19,831 nt of DNA from CAUUFM01 sp041844335 (GTDB lineage Bacteria; Bacillota; Clostridia; Lachnospirales; Lachnospiraceae): positions 1 to 19,831 of the forward strand of contig JBGZAX010000011.1 of NCBI GenBank assembly GCA_041844335.1, written 5' to 3'. Positions 8,707 to 16,310 of this stretch are shown one piece after another. The first letter of the stretch is position 1. The number at the start of each line of letters is the position of its first letter. The translations under genes and the position numbers were made by a program. The notes under the pieces are model-generated. The model ran no database searches. It was not told the DNA's origin and saw only the letters and a list, made by a program, of their open reading frames with translations.

Positions 8707-9597
8707 TTATTCTCCAAAATCTTCATTAAAAATCATTTTTATCATAGCCTTCCTTACTGTAACACCGTTCTCCATCTGCTTAAAAATCCTTGATTTTTTA
8801 TGTTCCACCACCTCGTCTGCCATTTCGACTCCTCTATTTATCGGAGCGGGGTGCATTATTATAGAGTTCTTTTTCATATTATTTACTCTATCTAAGGTAA
8901 GTCCGTATTTTTGCAAGTATTCGTCCTTGCTTAAATTCATTCTTTCTTGATGCCTTTCGTGTTGTATTCTAAGCATCATCACAACATCTGCCGATTTTAT
9001 ACCCTCGTCAAATTCTATATATTCCTCCATACTATCCATAAAAGATACAGGTCCTGAAAATTTTACCGTACAGCCAAGCCTTGTCATAGCCTCCTTATTA
9101 CTGTGAGCCACTCTCGAATGCCTGACGTCTCCTGCTATCATCACATTCAATCCCTCAAATCCTCCGAACTCCTCCTTAATGGTATAAAGATCAAGCAGAC
9201 ACTGGCTGGGATGGTTACCGGAGCCGTCTCCTGCATTTATTATCGGGATATTTATGCTCTCCAATTCATCAAAATAGTTATCCTTAGGATGCCTGATTAC
9301 CAATGCATCATAGCCTATTGCCTCAAAGGTTTTTACCGTGTCATACAGACTCTCTCCCTTCATTATTGAACTTCTCTCCACCGTGAAATCAACAACCTTA
9401 AGTCCCAGACTATGTTCCGCACTTACAAACGAAAAATGTGTCCTTGTACTGGGCTCAAAAAAAAGATTGGCAATTAATCTGTTAGTAGATAATTGCCAAT
9501 CTTTAAAATCACGAAAGAGTTTTTTAGAATCATTCAATATTCGGTTTATCGTATCGACGCTTAGGTCGCTTACTTTAAGAATACTATTCCTGTTCAT
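8707..9597 (-). CDS. pyrB: Aspartate carbamoyltransferase, catalytic chain
   Basis: Condenses carbamoyl phosphate with aspartate, the committed step of pyrimidine synthesis. The 296-residue protein is of the Bacillus type: no pyrI regulatory gene follows it, so feedback by CTP through PyrI is not expected. Visible carbamoyl-phosphate ligands are the Ser-Thr-Arg-Thr loop at 50-53, Lys80 and Glu82 in KGESLYDT, Arg102, and His129/Gln132 in HPSQ. The aspartate-side HSRVA and LRIQ motifs are present. I start at 9597 because a GGGAGG site precedes that ATG; an upstream reading to 9696 would add 33 atypical residues running through the predicted promoter. It is the first gene of the pyr operon. Confidence 0.95.
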   Translation of the reverse strand: MNRNSILKVSDLSVDTINRILNDSKKLFRDFKDWQLSTNRLIANLFFEPSTRTHFSFVSAEHSLGLKVVDFTVERSSIMKGESLYDTVKTFEAIGYDALVIRHPKDNYFDELESINIPIINAGDGSGNHPSQCLLDLYTIKEEFGGFEGLNVMIAGDVRHSRVAHSNKEAMTRLGCTVKFSGPVSFMDSMEEYIEFDEGIKSADVVMMLRIQHERHQERMNLSKDEYLQKYGLTLDRVNNMKKNSIIMHPAPINRGVEMADEVVEHKKSRIFKQMENGVTVRKAMIKMIFNEDFGE

Positions 9598-9625
9598 CTC
9601 CGCCCTCCCAAATTTTATCTTTGCT

Positions 9626-9654
9626 ATTTTATCACAGGAAGATCTGAAATGCAA
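9626..9654 (-). promoter_or_regulatory. Predicted pyr operon promoter
   Basis: The minus strand shows a -35-like TTGCAT (9649-9654), a 17-bp spacer and an extended -10, TGA plus TAAAAT (hexamer 9626-9631). Transcription would begin near 9619, leaving a leader of only about 20 nt before the pyrB start at 9597. The -35 is poor (three of six), but the TGn extension and exact spacing compensate. The leader is too short for a PyrR-type antiterminator/terminator, and no PyrR-loop sequence is visible between 9598 and 9701. Confidence 0.55.
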
Positions 9655-9675
9655 GTATGTATTTAAAAAATGCAA
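9647..9675. repeat. Two 8-bp direct repeats 21 bp apart at the pyr promoter
   Basis: AAATGCAA occurs at 9647-9654 and again at 9668-9675 (plus-strand reading), exactly 21 bp apart, which is two helical turns. The first copy covers the predicted -35 of the pyrB promoter. This geometry would suit a dimeric regulator bound to one face of the DNA, but the motif is short and the region AT-rich, so chance is possible. Confidence 0.35.
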
Positions 9676-9701
9676 TATTCCAATAATGTTTATCAATATT
9701 A

Positions 9702-11927
9702 TTATATAACTCCTCTATTAAAATGTCCTCTGCTGTAATCCTTTAAAAAACTGCCATTCGCCCTATTATTCAAACAAAGATAAATCTTGTCCAAAATAAT
9801 TTTTACATCATCTGCACTTTCATCAAGAAAATCCACCCTAAAATTACAAATATGAGCTTTCGCAATTTTTTCATATAAATCCGCTAAAAAAATCTTCCTC
9901 GAATTATAGATCACATTATAACATCCGGTGCAGTTGCTTTTCACCGCAAATCTATAGCCTTTTCTGTCATTTAAGTAAACAATTTCACTTGTATCATTGC
10001 ATTTATTATGAGTCCTTTTAAGGCATTGCTTACTAACCATTGCAATTACATCGCCGTAAATCACCATCTCGAAGTTTTCAACCTCTTCATTTTTTAAAAG
10101 ATTAAGTATTTGAGCATAGTTCAGCTCCATAGATAAAGTCTGCCTGTCAACCTTAAGTCTTTTCAAATAATTAACGGATCCCTTATTAAAACCGTATAAT
10201 AAATAATCGCTTACTATCGGCTTGTTTAAGCCGTTAAATATTGCCAAAGCCTGCAAATTCCTTACAAGATAGCCGTCTGTCATATTATCAAATCTTATTA
10301 AATTGCTAAAATCATAGCCCTCCTCAAGTATATGCGGAGTAGCTAAATAAAGCTCCCTGCCCTTTTCGTGAATTTTTTTGTACAATTTGCTTATATCATC
10401 ATTTGTAAGTAAAATTAACTCATTAGCCTCAATATAAAGTCTCTTTACAAACGGACTTGCCAATACAACTTCCACTAAGTCCAAATTTTGAATATAAACG
10501 GATATGTTGAAATCATTTAAAACATTATTTTCACTTTTTTCTAATACAGCATTGCCAAAAATGCTGTCATAATCAGATATCGCTCTTTGATGATTAAAGC
10601 CGTTCGCCTTAATTATTTCCTGTTTTAATAAAAAATAGGCCTTGCGCCTTAAAGAATTCAAAAAAGAAACGGGCATAAAGACATCACCGGAAGTGTCCAC
10701 ATCTAAGCCTTCAAGCTCCAAATATTCATCATCACTCTTTTTTAGCTGCTTATAAATACTGTCATAAGAAAGCCCACTGCTTTTAGCAGGATCCACCATA
10801 CCTTCTCCACTTACATTCACCATCACGTTATGCCCGTTTGTCTTACACATGAGCTTAAGACTTGGTAAATTTCCGGCATAAAGTCTTATCCGGGCATTTA
10901 TTTTAAGCGGCTTAAGAAATTTGTATTTCTTATAAACATCACTTGCAAGCTCCTCATTAAAAATAGCTGAGCTGTTATTAAGACTGATCATATTGTACTT
11001 AATATTCGGCATAAAATAAGACCTTGTAGAGCCCGATCTGTTAAATATCCTGTCTAACAGCCCCTTATCCTCTTTATCTAAATAATAATAATTCATGGAA
11101 TCCTTCTTTTTATCATCATCTGACAAAATTTTACAGGCTCTGTCAACATATTTTCTATATAGTCCTGTAATCGCTCCCACATAATTATGTCCTCTCATTC
11201 TGCCCTCAAGCTTTAGAGAACAAATTCCTGTCGATATGATAAGAGGTAAAATATCAAGACTTGACAGCTCTTTCATACTGAGAGGATATTCAGGCTTCGA
11301 TTTGTCATATGTGTAGGGAAGTCTGCAGCTTTGAGCACAACGCCCTCTGTTTCCGCTTCGTTCGCATATAAGGCTGCTCATCAGACATACTCCTGAATAC
11401 GAATAACAAAGCGCTCCTTGAGCAAAACATTCTATATCAATATCGGTGTTTTCAGCAATGTCGCTTATTTGTTTGAGAGACAATTCTCTTGGTAAAATAA
11501 CTCTTTTTATATTTGTATAAGATTTTAACATTTCAACAGCTTTAGCCCCTGATACCGCCATTTGCGTACTGATGTGTATTTCAGCCTCCGGCAGGTATTT
11601 ATCAAAAAAATCCATAACTCCAAAATCTTGCACAATAAAAGCATCAACGCCATTTTCGTACATTTTCGTCGCATAGCTGTAAAGAGCTTTCATTTCGCTG
11701 TCCTTTATTAAAGTATTTATAGCCAGGTACAACCTCTTTCCCCTCAGATGCAGATAATTTGTGATATCTATCAACTCATCATCGTTTAAATTATCGGCAC
11801 TTGCTCTTGCACTGAAACTGCTGCCGCCCACATATACAGCGTCGGCTCCCGAATTTACGGCGGCATTTATAGAACTTATTGACCCCCCGGGAGCCAGAAG
11901 CTCTATTTTATTATTATTAAAAACCAT
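9702..11927 (-). CDS. Peptidase U32 family protein, probable RNA hydroxylase (RlhA/TrhP-like)
   Basis: A 741-residue member of the U32 family. The N-terminal barrel begins with IELLAPGGS and GADAVYVGG; the family signature lies at about 166-185 (ECFAQGALC, then GVC and SS). Cys174, Cys181, Cys197 and Cys201 form the four-cysteine set thought to hold an iron-sulfur cluster. A central region (about 350-460) resembles the DUF3656 insert of long members, and a C-terminal part carries more cysteines (CLKRTHNKC, NCTGC). Characterised relatives, RlhA on 23S rRNA and TrhP on tRNA wobble uridine, hydroxylate RNA rather than cut protein; which substrate applies here cannot be told from sequence. The start overlaps the zapA stop by 11 nt. 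Only about 75 nt separate its stop from the predicted pyrB transcription start, with no clear terminator. Confidence 0.88.
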   Translation of the reverse strand: MVFNNNKIELLAPGGSISSINAAVNSGADAVYVGGSSFSARASADNLNDDELIDITNYLHLRGKRLYLAINTLIKDSEMKALYSYATKMYENGVDAFIVQDFGVMDFFDKYLPEAEIHISTQMAVSGAKAVEMLKSYTNIKRVILPRELSLKQISDIAENTDIDIECFAQGALCYSYSGVCLMSSLICERSGNRGRCAQSCRLPYTYDKSKPEYPLSMKELSSLDILPLIISTGICSLKLEGRMRGHNYVGAITGLYRKYVDRACKILSDDDKKKDSMNYYYLDKEDKGLLDRIFNRSGSTRSYFMPNIKYNMISLNNSSAIFNEELASDVYKKYKFLKPLKINARIRLYAGNLPSLKLMCKTNGHNVMVNVSGEGMVDPAKSSGLSYDSIYKQLKKSDDEYLELEGLDVDTSGDVFMPVSFLNSLRRKAYFLLKQEIIKANGFNHQRAISDYDSIFGNAVLEKSENNVLNDFNISVYIQNLDLVEVVLASPFVKRLYIEANELILLTNDDISKLYKKIHEKGRELYLATPHILEEGYDFSNLIRFDNMTDGYLVRNLQALAIFNGLNKPIVSDYLLYGFNKGSVNYLKRLKVDRQTLSMELNYAQILNLLKNEEVENFEMVIYGDVIAMVSKQCLKRTHNKCNDTSEIVYLNDRKGYRFAVKSNCTGCYNVIYNSRKIFLADLYEKIAKAHICNFRVDFLDESADDVKIILDKIYLCLNNRANGSFLKDYSRGHFNRGVI

Positions 11928-12249
11928 TCTTTTTTTCCAATTCCTCTATTTTCATTTCAAGTGCGACTATATCGTGCTTCAGTTCATATATCTCTTTATT
12001 TTTAAGCTCAAGCTCCTCTTCTATCTTCTCTATTTTTTCTTTAGATTTAAAAAAATCATCAGCCAAATTAATATACATCATCAATCTTCTTGTATCGGAA
12101 TTGCCGAATTTGAAACCGGAGCTCCCGTCAATTTTGGAAATCTTTTCATTTATATAACCCGCCAGCCTTTGAAAATATTCGGGGCTTTCACTCCCTGACA
12201 GTGTTATGCTTTTTCCGGCGATAAATACCTCAATTTCGTTATTATCCAT
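11917..12249 (-). CDS. zapA: Cell division protein ZapA
   Basis: Small cytoplasmic protein that bundles FtsZ filaments at the division site. From the ATG at 12249 it has 110 residues: an N-terminal globular part (EIEVFIAGKSITLSG, then YFQRLAGYINEKI) and a long charged C-terminal helix (about 60-107) with heptad spacing typical of the ZapA coiled-coil dimer. I prefer this start to the one at 12300 because it follows a GGGAG site and begins at the conserved domain. It overlaps the ruvB end by 8 nt and the next gene by 11 nt, so translation is probably coupled. Confidence 0.87.
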   Translation of the reverse strand: MDNNEIEVFIAGKSITLSGSESPEYFQRLAGYINEKISKIDGSSGFKFGNSDTRRLMMYINLADDFFKSKEKIEKIEEELELKNKEIYELKHDIVALEMKIEELEKKNGF

Positions 12250-13258
12250 TTTCAATCTCCCTATTCTTGTCATATTCCACACCCACAGCCTGATATCCAA
12301 GCCTTGATACCACTCTTCCTCTGGGTGTTCTTTTTATAAAACCCTTTTGAAGCAGAAACGGCTCGTATACATCCTCAATCGTGACCACATCATCTCCAAG
12401 CGATGCTGCCAATGCATCTACTCCCACAGGTCCGCCATTAAAAAGCTCTATCATAGTTATAATAATATTTCTGTCATTTTTATCAAGTCCATTTTTATCT
12501 ATCTCTATTAAGTTTAACGCATAATCGGCCACAATATCATCAATATTTCCCGAAAATCTGATCTCCCCGAAATCTCTTACCCTTTTTAAAAGCCGATTGG
12601 CAAGCCTTGGCGTTCCTCTTGATCTTCTTGCTATCTCCATAGCACCGTTTTCCGTGATTTCTATGTTAAGCAGCTTTGCTGTACGTTTTATAATTGTACT
12701 CAGCTCTTCATTGGAATAAAAATCCATATGCCCGATAACACCGAATCTGTCTCTTAAAGGAGCACTTAAAAGTCCTGCCCTTGTGGTAGCTCCTATTAAA
12801 GTAAATTTCGGCAGCTCCAACCTCATTGACTTTGACTGCTGCCCCTTGCCTATGATGATATCCAAAGCAAAATCCTCCATAGCAGGATATAATATCTCCT
12901 CTATCTGTCGATTGAGCCTATGGATTTCATCTACAAACAGAATATCGCCCGACTTTAACTGCGATAATATAGCCGCCATATCTCCCGGAATTAAAATAGC
13001 CGGACCCGATGTTATCTTTATATTTACTCCCATTTCATTTGCGATAATTCCGGCAAGCGTAGTCTTACCAAGCCCCGGCGGTCCGTACAAAAGCACGTGA
13101 TCAAGGCTTTCATTCCTCTTTTTTGCCGCCTCTATATAGATCTTTAAATTATCCTTAAGTTTATCCTGACCTATGTAATTGTCAAAATCGACGGGTCTTA
13201 TGCCGGCATCGATTTTTTCTTCCTCCACCTCTACTGTGGTATTTATTATTCTCTTCAT
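12242..13258 (-). CDS. ruvB: Holliday junction branch migration ATPase RuvB
   Basis: Hexameric AAA+ motor that drives branch migration of Holliday junctions together with RuvA. The 338 residues show Walker A GPPGLGKT at 59-66, Walker B ILFVDE at 106-111, sensor 1 GATTR at 156-160, an APLRDRFG stretch with the arginine-finger region at 166-173, and the winged-helix C-terminal end (FIKRTPRGRV). The length is standard and all ATPase motifs are intact. It starts 14 nt after ruvA. ruvC is not adjacent; the resolvase must be elsewhere or be RecU, as in Bacillus. Confidence 0.97.
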   Translation of the reverse strand: MKRIINTTVEVEEEKIDAGIRPVDFDNYIGQDKLKDNLKIYIEAAKKRNESLDHVLLYGPPGLGKTTLAGIIANEMGVNIKITSGPAILIPGDMAAILSQLKSGDILFVDEIHRLNRQIEEILYPAMEDFALDIIIGKGQQSKSMRLELPKFTLIGATTRAGLLSAPLRDRFGVIGHMDFYSNEELSTIIKRTAKLLNIEITENGAMEIARRSRGTPRLANRLLKRVRDFGEIRFSGNIDDIVADYALNLIEIDKNGLDKNDRNIIITMIELFNGGPVGVDALAASLGDDVVTIEDVYEPFLLQKGFIKRTPRGRVVSRLGYQAVGVEYDKNREIENG

Positions 13259-13272
13259 TTATGCTCCAATAA

Positions 13273-13893
13273 TTATAGATATTTTAATGCCTCTTTCAAT
13301 AAATCATCATCATTTACCCCGGATAAAACAGCCTTCTTTAAAGCGCCTTTGGCTAAGCTTTCATGATAACCGAGCACGCATAGAGCATCAATTACATCAC
13401 TGTTTTTATCCGATATTTCATTTTCAAATGGATCCACTTTATCCTGTTCACCTATGCCTATAGATGTATCAAGGGTCAATTTTGCCAACTTGTCTTTCAA
13501 ATCAAGTATTATTTTTTGAGCGGTCTTTAACCCCACTCCTTGAGACATTTTCGATATATTAGCTGCATCCTCCCTCAAAACATTATTTATCAGCTCCTCC
13601 ACACTCATAGCAGATAATACGGATATTGCCGCCTTGGGTCCTACCTTATTTACCCCAAGCAACAAGCCGAAAACAATCTTTTCTATCTCGGAACAAAATC
13701 CATATAACACCATTGCGTCTTCTCTGATATACAAATGAGTGTGTATCATCACATTTTTTCCGTCATCATATTTTTCGCCAAGCATAGCTATTGAGCTTTT
13801 TGGCATAATTATATTATATCCGATGTTGTTAGTTCGTAATATTACTTTTTCATCTAATTTTTCTACAATATCACCAATAATAAATTCTATCAT
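13273..13893 (-). CDS. ruvA: Holliday junction DNA-binding protein RuvA
   Basis: Tetrameric protein that grips the Holliday junction and loads RuvB. In 206 residues it has the N-terminal OB fold (MIEFIIGDIVEK), two helix-hairpin-helix segments in the middle (LLGVNKVGPKAAISVLS at about 79-95 and MSQGVGLKTAQKIILDLKDKL at about 115-135), an acidic linker (about 140-160), and the C-terminal three-helix domain that contacts RuvB (DALCVLGYHESLAKGALKKA). The start at 13893 follows GGGAG at five bases. It is the first gene of ruvA-ruvB-zapA-U32. Confidence 0.96.
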   Translation of the reverse strand: MIEFIIGDIVEKLDEKVILRTNNIGYNIIMPKSSIAMLGEKYDDGKNVMIHTHLYIREDAMVLYGFCSEIEKIVFGLLLGVNKVGPKAAISVLSAMSVEELINNVLREDAANISKMSQGVGLKTAQKIILDLKDKLAKLTLDTSIGIGEQDKVDPFENEISDKNSDVIDALCVLGYHESLAKGALKKAVLSGVNDDDLLKEALKYL

Positions 13894-13939
13894 AATACTC
13901 CCATTTTGTTATTTGTGCCAACTTGCAACACAATATGCA

Positions 13940-13975
13940 CCTTATAATAGCCCTATGTAACCGCTATATTATAGG
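13940..13975 (-). other. Inverted repeat in the ruvA upstream region
   Basis: CCTATAATA and TATTATAAGG on the minus strand pair over nine bases with one bulge, closing a loop of about 17 nt. On the minus strand no T tract follows. On the plus strand the same hairpin is followed by five T residues, but no gene is transcribed that way. A TATAAT lies in one arm but lacks a good -35. It could be a leader hairpin for ruvA or a chance AT-rich repeat. Confidence 0.3.
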
Positions 13976-14042
13976 TTTTTCAAGCTTTCCATTAAAATTA
14001 TTTTTTGCCTAAGAACAGAATTCTTCTACAGACATTTTTCAA

Positions 14043-14085
14043 GAGTATCGGATATTCCCGCACATTTAAATGTATCCTAATACTC
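14043..14085 (-). other. Hairpin of unknown role between rubredoxin gene and ruvA
   Basis: GAGTATTAGGATA (14073-14085) and TATCCGATACTC (14043-14054), read on the minus strand, form a stem of six plus five base pairs around a small internal loop. The 18-nt apical loop contains the palindrome CATTTAAATG. No T tract follows, so it is not a standard terminator; the rubredoxin terminator lies just upstream. The remaining sequence between 13894 and 14129 shows no gene and no clear promoter. Confidence 0.4.
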
Positions 14086-14120
14086 AAGACTTCCTCCAAC
14101 CTTGCAAAGCTTAAAATATA

Positions 14121-14156
14121 TATTAAAGAAACAGTAAATCAGTCCGACTTACTGTT
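14121..14156 (-). terminator. Rho-independent terminator after the rubredoxin gene
   Basis: Eleven bases after the rubredoxin stop, the minus strand carries an 8-bp perfect inverted repeat (AACAGTAA at 14149-14156, TTACTGTT at 14130-14137) with an 11-nt loop, followed by TCTTTAATA. The stem is AT-rich and the T tract interrupted, so strength may be moderate, but position and form fit an intrinsic terminator. Confidence 0.6.
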
Positions 14157-14167
14157 CCATTATTAAA

Positions 14168-14332
14168 TCACTCTTCTACCTTTGAAAACATCCATTTTGT
14201 GGCACCGCACTTAGGACAGCACCAATCCTCAGGAAGTTCATCGAATTTGGTTCCCGGAGCTATGCCTTTTTCCGGAATTCCTCTCTCTTCATCATACTCA
14301 AATTTACACGGATTACACACATACTTCGCCAT
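14168..14332 (-). CDS. Rubredoxin
   Basis: Small one-iron electron carrier of anaerobes, often serving oxygen or peroxide detoxifying reductases. The 54-residue protein has the four iron ligands Cys6, Cys9, Cys39 and Cys42 (CNPC and CPKC), the family core IAPGTKFDELPEDW at about 24-37, and a normal C-terminal end (ATKWMFSKVEE). Two details differ from the common form: Lys10 replaces the glycine after the first cysteine pair, and Cys38 stands directly before ligand Cys39 where valine is usual. The ATG at 14332 follows AAGGAG by about seven bases. It has its own promoter and terminator and is a one-gene unit between tsf and ruvA; no partner enzyme is adjacent. Confidence 0.95.
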   Translation of the reverse strand: MAKYVCNPCKFEYDEERGIPEKGIAPGTKFDELPEDWCCPKCGATKWMFSKVEE

Positions 14333-14406
14333 AAAATACTCCTTTTCAAGAAAAATAAGTTTATTTGTGCAAATACATCAAACCGCTGATAAATATATAC
14401 AACCAC

Positions 14407-14435
14407 ATTATACACACAAGTCAAACTTAATTCAA
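14407..14435 (-). promoter_or_regulatory. Predicted rubredoxin promoter
   Basis: On the minus strand TTGAAT (14430-14435), a 17-bp spacer and a perfect TATAAT (14407-14412) form a good sigma-A-type promoter. Transcription would begin near 14400, giving a leader of about 68 nt before the rubredoxin start at 14332. No strong folded structure is evident in that leader. Confidence 0.65.
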
Positions 14436-14457
14436 GTAAATAAAAATAAAATCGTAT

Positions 14458-14510
14458 ATAAAAACCTCGATATAATAAAATGGCAGACAGCCTTTCTTAT
14501 ACCAAGGTTT
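14458..14510 (-). terminator. Long terminator hairpin of the rpsB-tsf operon
   Basis: The minus strand contains two 14-nt arms (14497-14510 and 14462-14475) that pair completely, with 12 Watson-Crick and two G-U pairs. Inside the 21-nt loop a second GGC/GCC stem (14490-14492 with 14482-14484) can form. The distal arm ends in TTT and runs on into TTATAT. The hairpin lies about 85 nt after the tsf stop and just before the rubredoxin promoter, as expected for a terminator separating the two units. Confidence 0.65.
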
Positions 14511-14593
14511 AAACTCATAAATATTAAATTAAAAAAATCACTTATCAAAAGTACGTAATAACTTCCAAATATTTTAGGGCTTTACGTCAAGTC

Positions 14594-15520
14594 CTATTTC
14601 CCCATTTGAGCTGCAACCTCAGCTGCAAAATCTTCGCTCTTCTTCTCTAAACCTTCACCGGTTTCATAACGAACGAAGTCAACCACCTTAAATACGACAC
14701 CTGCTTTTTTAGCCGCCTCATCTATATATTTTTGAACTGGCTGCTTTCCGTCCTCAGCCTTTACGTAGACCTGATCCATTAAGCAGATTTCCTGTAATTC
14801 TTTGTTAATTCTGCCCTTTACCATACCTGTGATAATCTTCTCGTTAGCATCAGGCTTTTCATTTTTTGCCGCAACTGTTAAGATTTCTTCCTCTTTTGCT
14901 ATATAGTCGGCATCAACCTTTGAACGGTCAAGATATAACGGCTTTAATGCAGCAGCCTGCATAGCCACATTCTTGGCTATCTCTATCGTCGCATCATTTA
15001 CCGTATCCGTTTCGCAAGCCACCAGTACGCCGATTTTTCCTCCCATATGAATATAACTTGTAACAAAGCCGTTAGCCACTTCAAGTTTCTTAAATCTTCT
15101 AATTTTAAGATTTTCTCCAATTACTGCGATTTGAGCCGATAAAGCTTCGTTTACCGTCATAGAAGAATCAATATTCCATTTCTCATTTAAAAATTCATCT
15201 ATATCTGAAGTACCTGTAGTGAGTGCCTGTTTTGCCACATCATCAACATAGTTCTTAAATTTTTCATTCTTTGCCACAAAGTCGGTTTCAGAGTTTACCT
15301 CTACTACCACTCCGCTTTTCTTATCATCGGATATTATTGACGATACTATACCCTCTGCCGCTATTCTTCCTGCCTTTTTCTGTGCACTTGCAAGTCCCTT
15401 TTCTCTTAAAAACTCTATCGCCTTATCCATATCGCCGTTTGTGGCATCAAGTGCTTTCTTGCAGTCCATCATACCGGCGCCTGTCATTTCTCTAAGCTTT
15501 TTTACATCAGCTGCTCCCAT
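14594..15520 (-). CDS. tsf: Translation elongation factor Ts
   Basis: Guanine-nucleotide exchange factor that recycles EF-Tu from its GDP to its GTP form. In 308 residues the N-terminal UBA-like domain (VKKLREMTGAGMMDCKKAL at about 6-24) is followed by the conserved TDFVAKN motif at 79-85, which contacts the EF-Tu nucleotide site, then the core and dimerisation region with YIHMGGKIGVLV. The length is slightly above the E. coli protein and usual for Clostridia. The start follows a strong AAGGAG site, 28 nt after rpsB. Unlike many bacteria, pyrH and frr do not follow; a terminator does. Confidence 0.97.
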   Translation of the reverse strand: MGAADVKKLREMTGAGMMDCKKALDATNGDMDKAIEFLREKGLASAQKKAGRIAAEGIVSSIISDDKKSGVVVEVNSETDFVAKNEKFKNYVDDVAKQALTTGTSDIDEFLNEKWNIDSSMTVNEALSAQIAVIGENLKIRRFKKLEVANGFVTSYIHMGGKIGVLVACETDTVNDATIEIAKNVAMQAAALKPLYLDRSKVDADYIAKEEEILTVAAKNEKPDANEKIITGMVKGRINKELQEICLMDQVYVKAEDGKQPVQKYIDEAAKKAGVVFKVVDFVRYETGEGLEKKSEDFAAEVAAQMGK

Positions 15521-15548
15521 TTGTATCTCCTTCCTAAATGCCTATAAA

Positions 15549-16283
15549 TTAATCTTCTACCTTATCGCCGTTTGCATCTTCTAAATCAAGCTGCTCCTGC
15601 ACTCCCTGATTTCCCTCTATTACAGCATCTGCCATAGAAGAAACGATCAGCTTTATAGCCCTTATTGCATCATCATTTCCGGGTATTACAAAATCCAGTT
15701 CATCAGGATCACAGTTGGTGTCCACAACTCCGATAAGTTCTATTCCAAGGTTGTGAGCCTCTTGTATACATATATTTTCTTTCTTTGGATCTATTATAAA
15801 TATAGCATCCGGAAGTCTTTTCATATCCTTTATGCCGCCTAAATTTTTCTCAAGCTTAGCCCATTCTTTTCTGATCTGAATTACCTCTTTTTTAGGAAGA
15901 ACATCAAATGTTCCGTCCTCCGACATTCTCTCAATGTCCTTTAATCTCTTAATTCTGCTCTGAATGGTCTTGAAATTTGTGAGCATACCTCCAAGCCATC
16001 TCTCATTTACATAGTACATCCCGCATCTTTGAGCCTCAGTCTTTATTGCATCCTGAGCCTGTTTTTTTGTTCCCACAAATAAAACCGTACCGCCTTCAGA
16101 CACAATTCTTGTGATTTCCTTGTAAGCCTCATCAACCTTACCTACCGATTTCTGCAAGTCAATAATGTGAATACCGTTTCTCTGTGTGTAAATATATGGA
16201 GCCATTTTAGGATTCCATCTTCTTGTCTGATGACCAAAATGCACACCGGCCTCCAGCAATTGCTTCATTGAAATAACGCTCAT
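15549..16283 (-). CDS. rpsB: 30S ribosomal protein S2
   Basis: Small-subunit ribosomal protein that binds late in assembly near S1 and the mRNA exit side. The 244 residues carry the family marks MKQLLEAGVHFGHQTRRWNP at the N-terminus, IHIIDLQKS at about 38-46, the FVGTKKQA segment, NERWLGGMLTNF at about 93-104, the coiled-coil insert region (about 105-155) and DAIFIIDPKKE before an acidic tail. An AAGGAG site precedes the ATG. It heads the rpsB-tsf operon and has an unusually structured region upstream: promoter, palindrome and folded leader. Confidence 0.98.
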   Translation of the reverse strand: MSVISMKQLLEAGVHFGHQTRRWNPKMAPYIYTQRNGIHIIDLQKSVGKVDEAYKEITRIVSEGGTVLFVGTKKQAQDAIKTEAQRCGMYYVNERWLGGMLTNFKTIQSRIKRLKDIERMSEDGTFDVLPKKEVIQIRKEWAKLEKNLGGIKDMKRLPDAIFIIDPKKENICIQEAHNLGIELIGVVDTNCDPDELDFVIPGNDDAIRAIKLIVSSMADAVIEGNQGVQEQLDLEDANGDKVED

Positions 16284-16310
16284 AATTTTTCTCCTTTTTT
16301 AGTTGTTCTT

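Noticed and set aside
8707..9597. STRTH instead of STRTR in PyrB as a defective site
   Set aside because: The His variant occurs in other functional Firmicute enzymes as I recall, and all other carbamoyl-phosphate ligands are present.
9661..9701. Terminator between the U32 gene and pyrB
   Set aside because: Only a 6-bp all-AT inverted repeat is present and no proper T tract follows it; read-through seems possible.
14012..14027. Possible SOS (LexA) box upstream of ruvA
   Set aside because: AGAACAGAATTCTTCT has a GAAC half-site but the second half is TTCT rather than GTTC, so it does not fit the Gram-positive LexA consensus.
14199..14558. Plus-strand open frame of 119 codons
   Set aside because: It lies opposite the rubredoxin gene, its promoter and the tsf terminator, has no recognisable domain, and its frame is explained by the antisense of rubredoxin.
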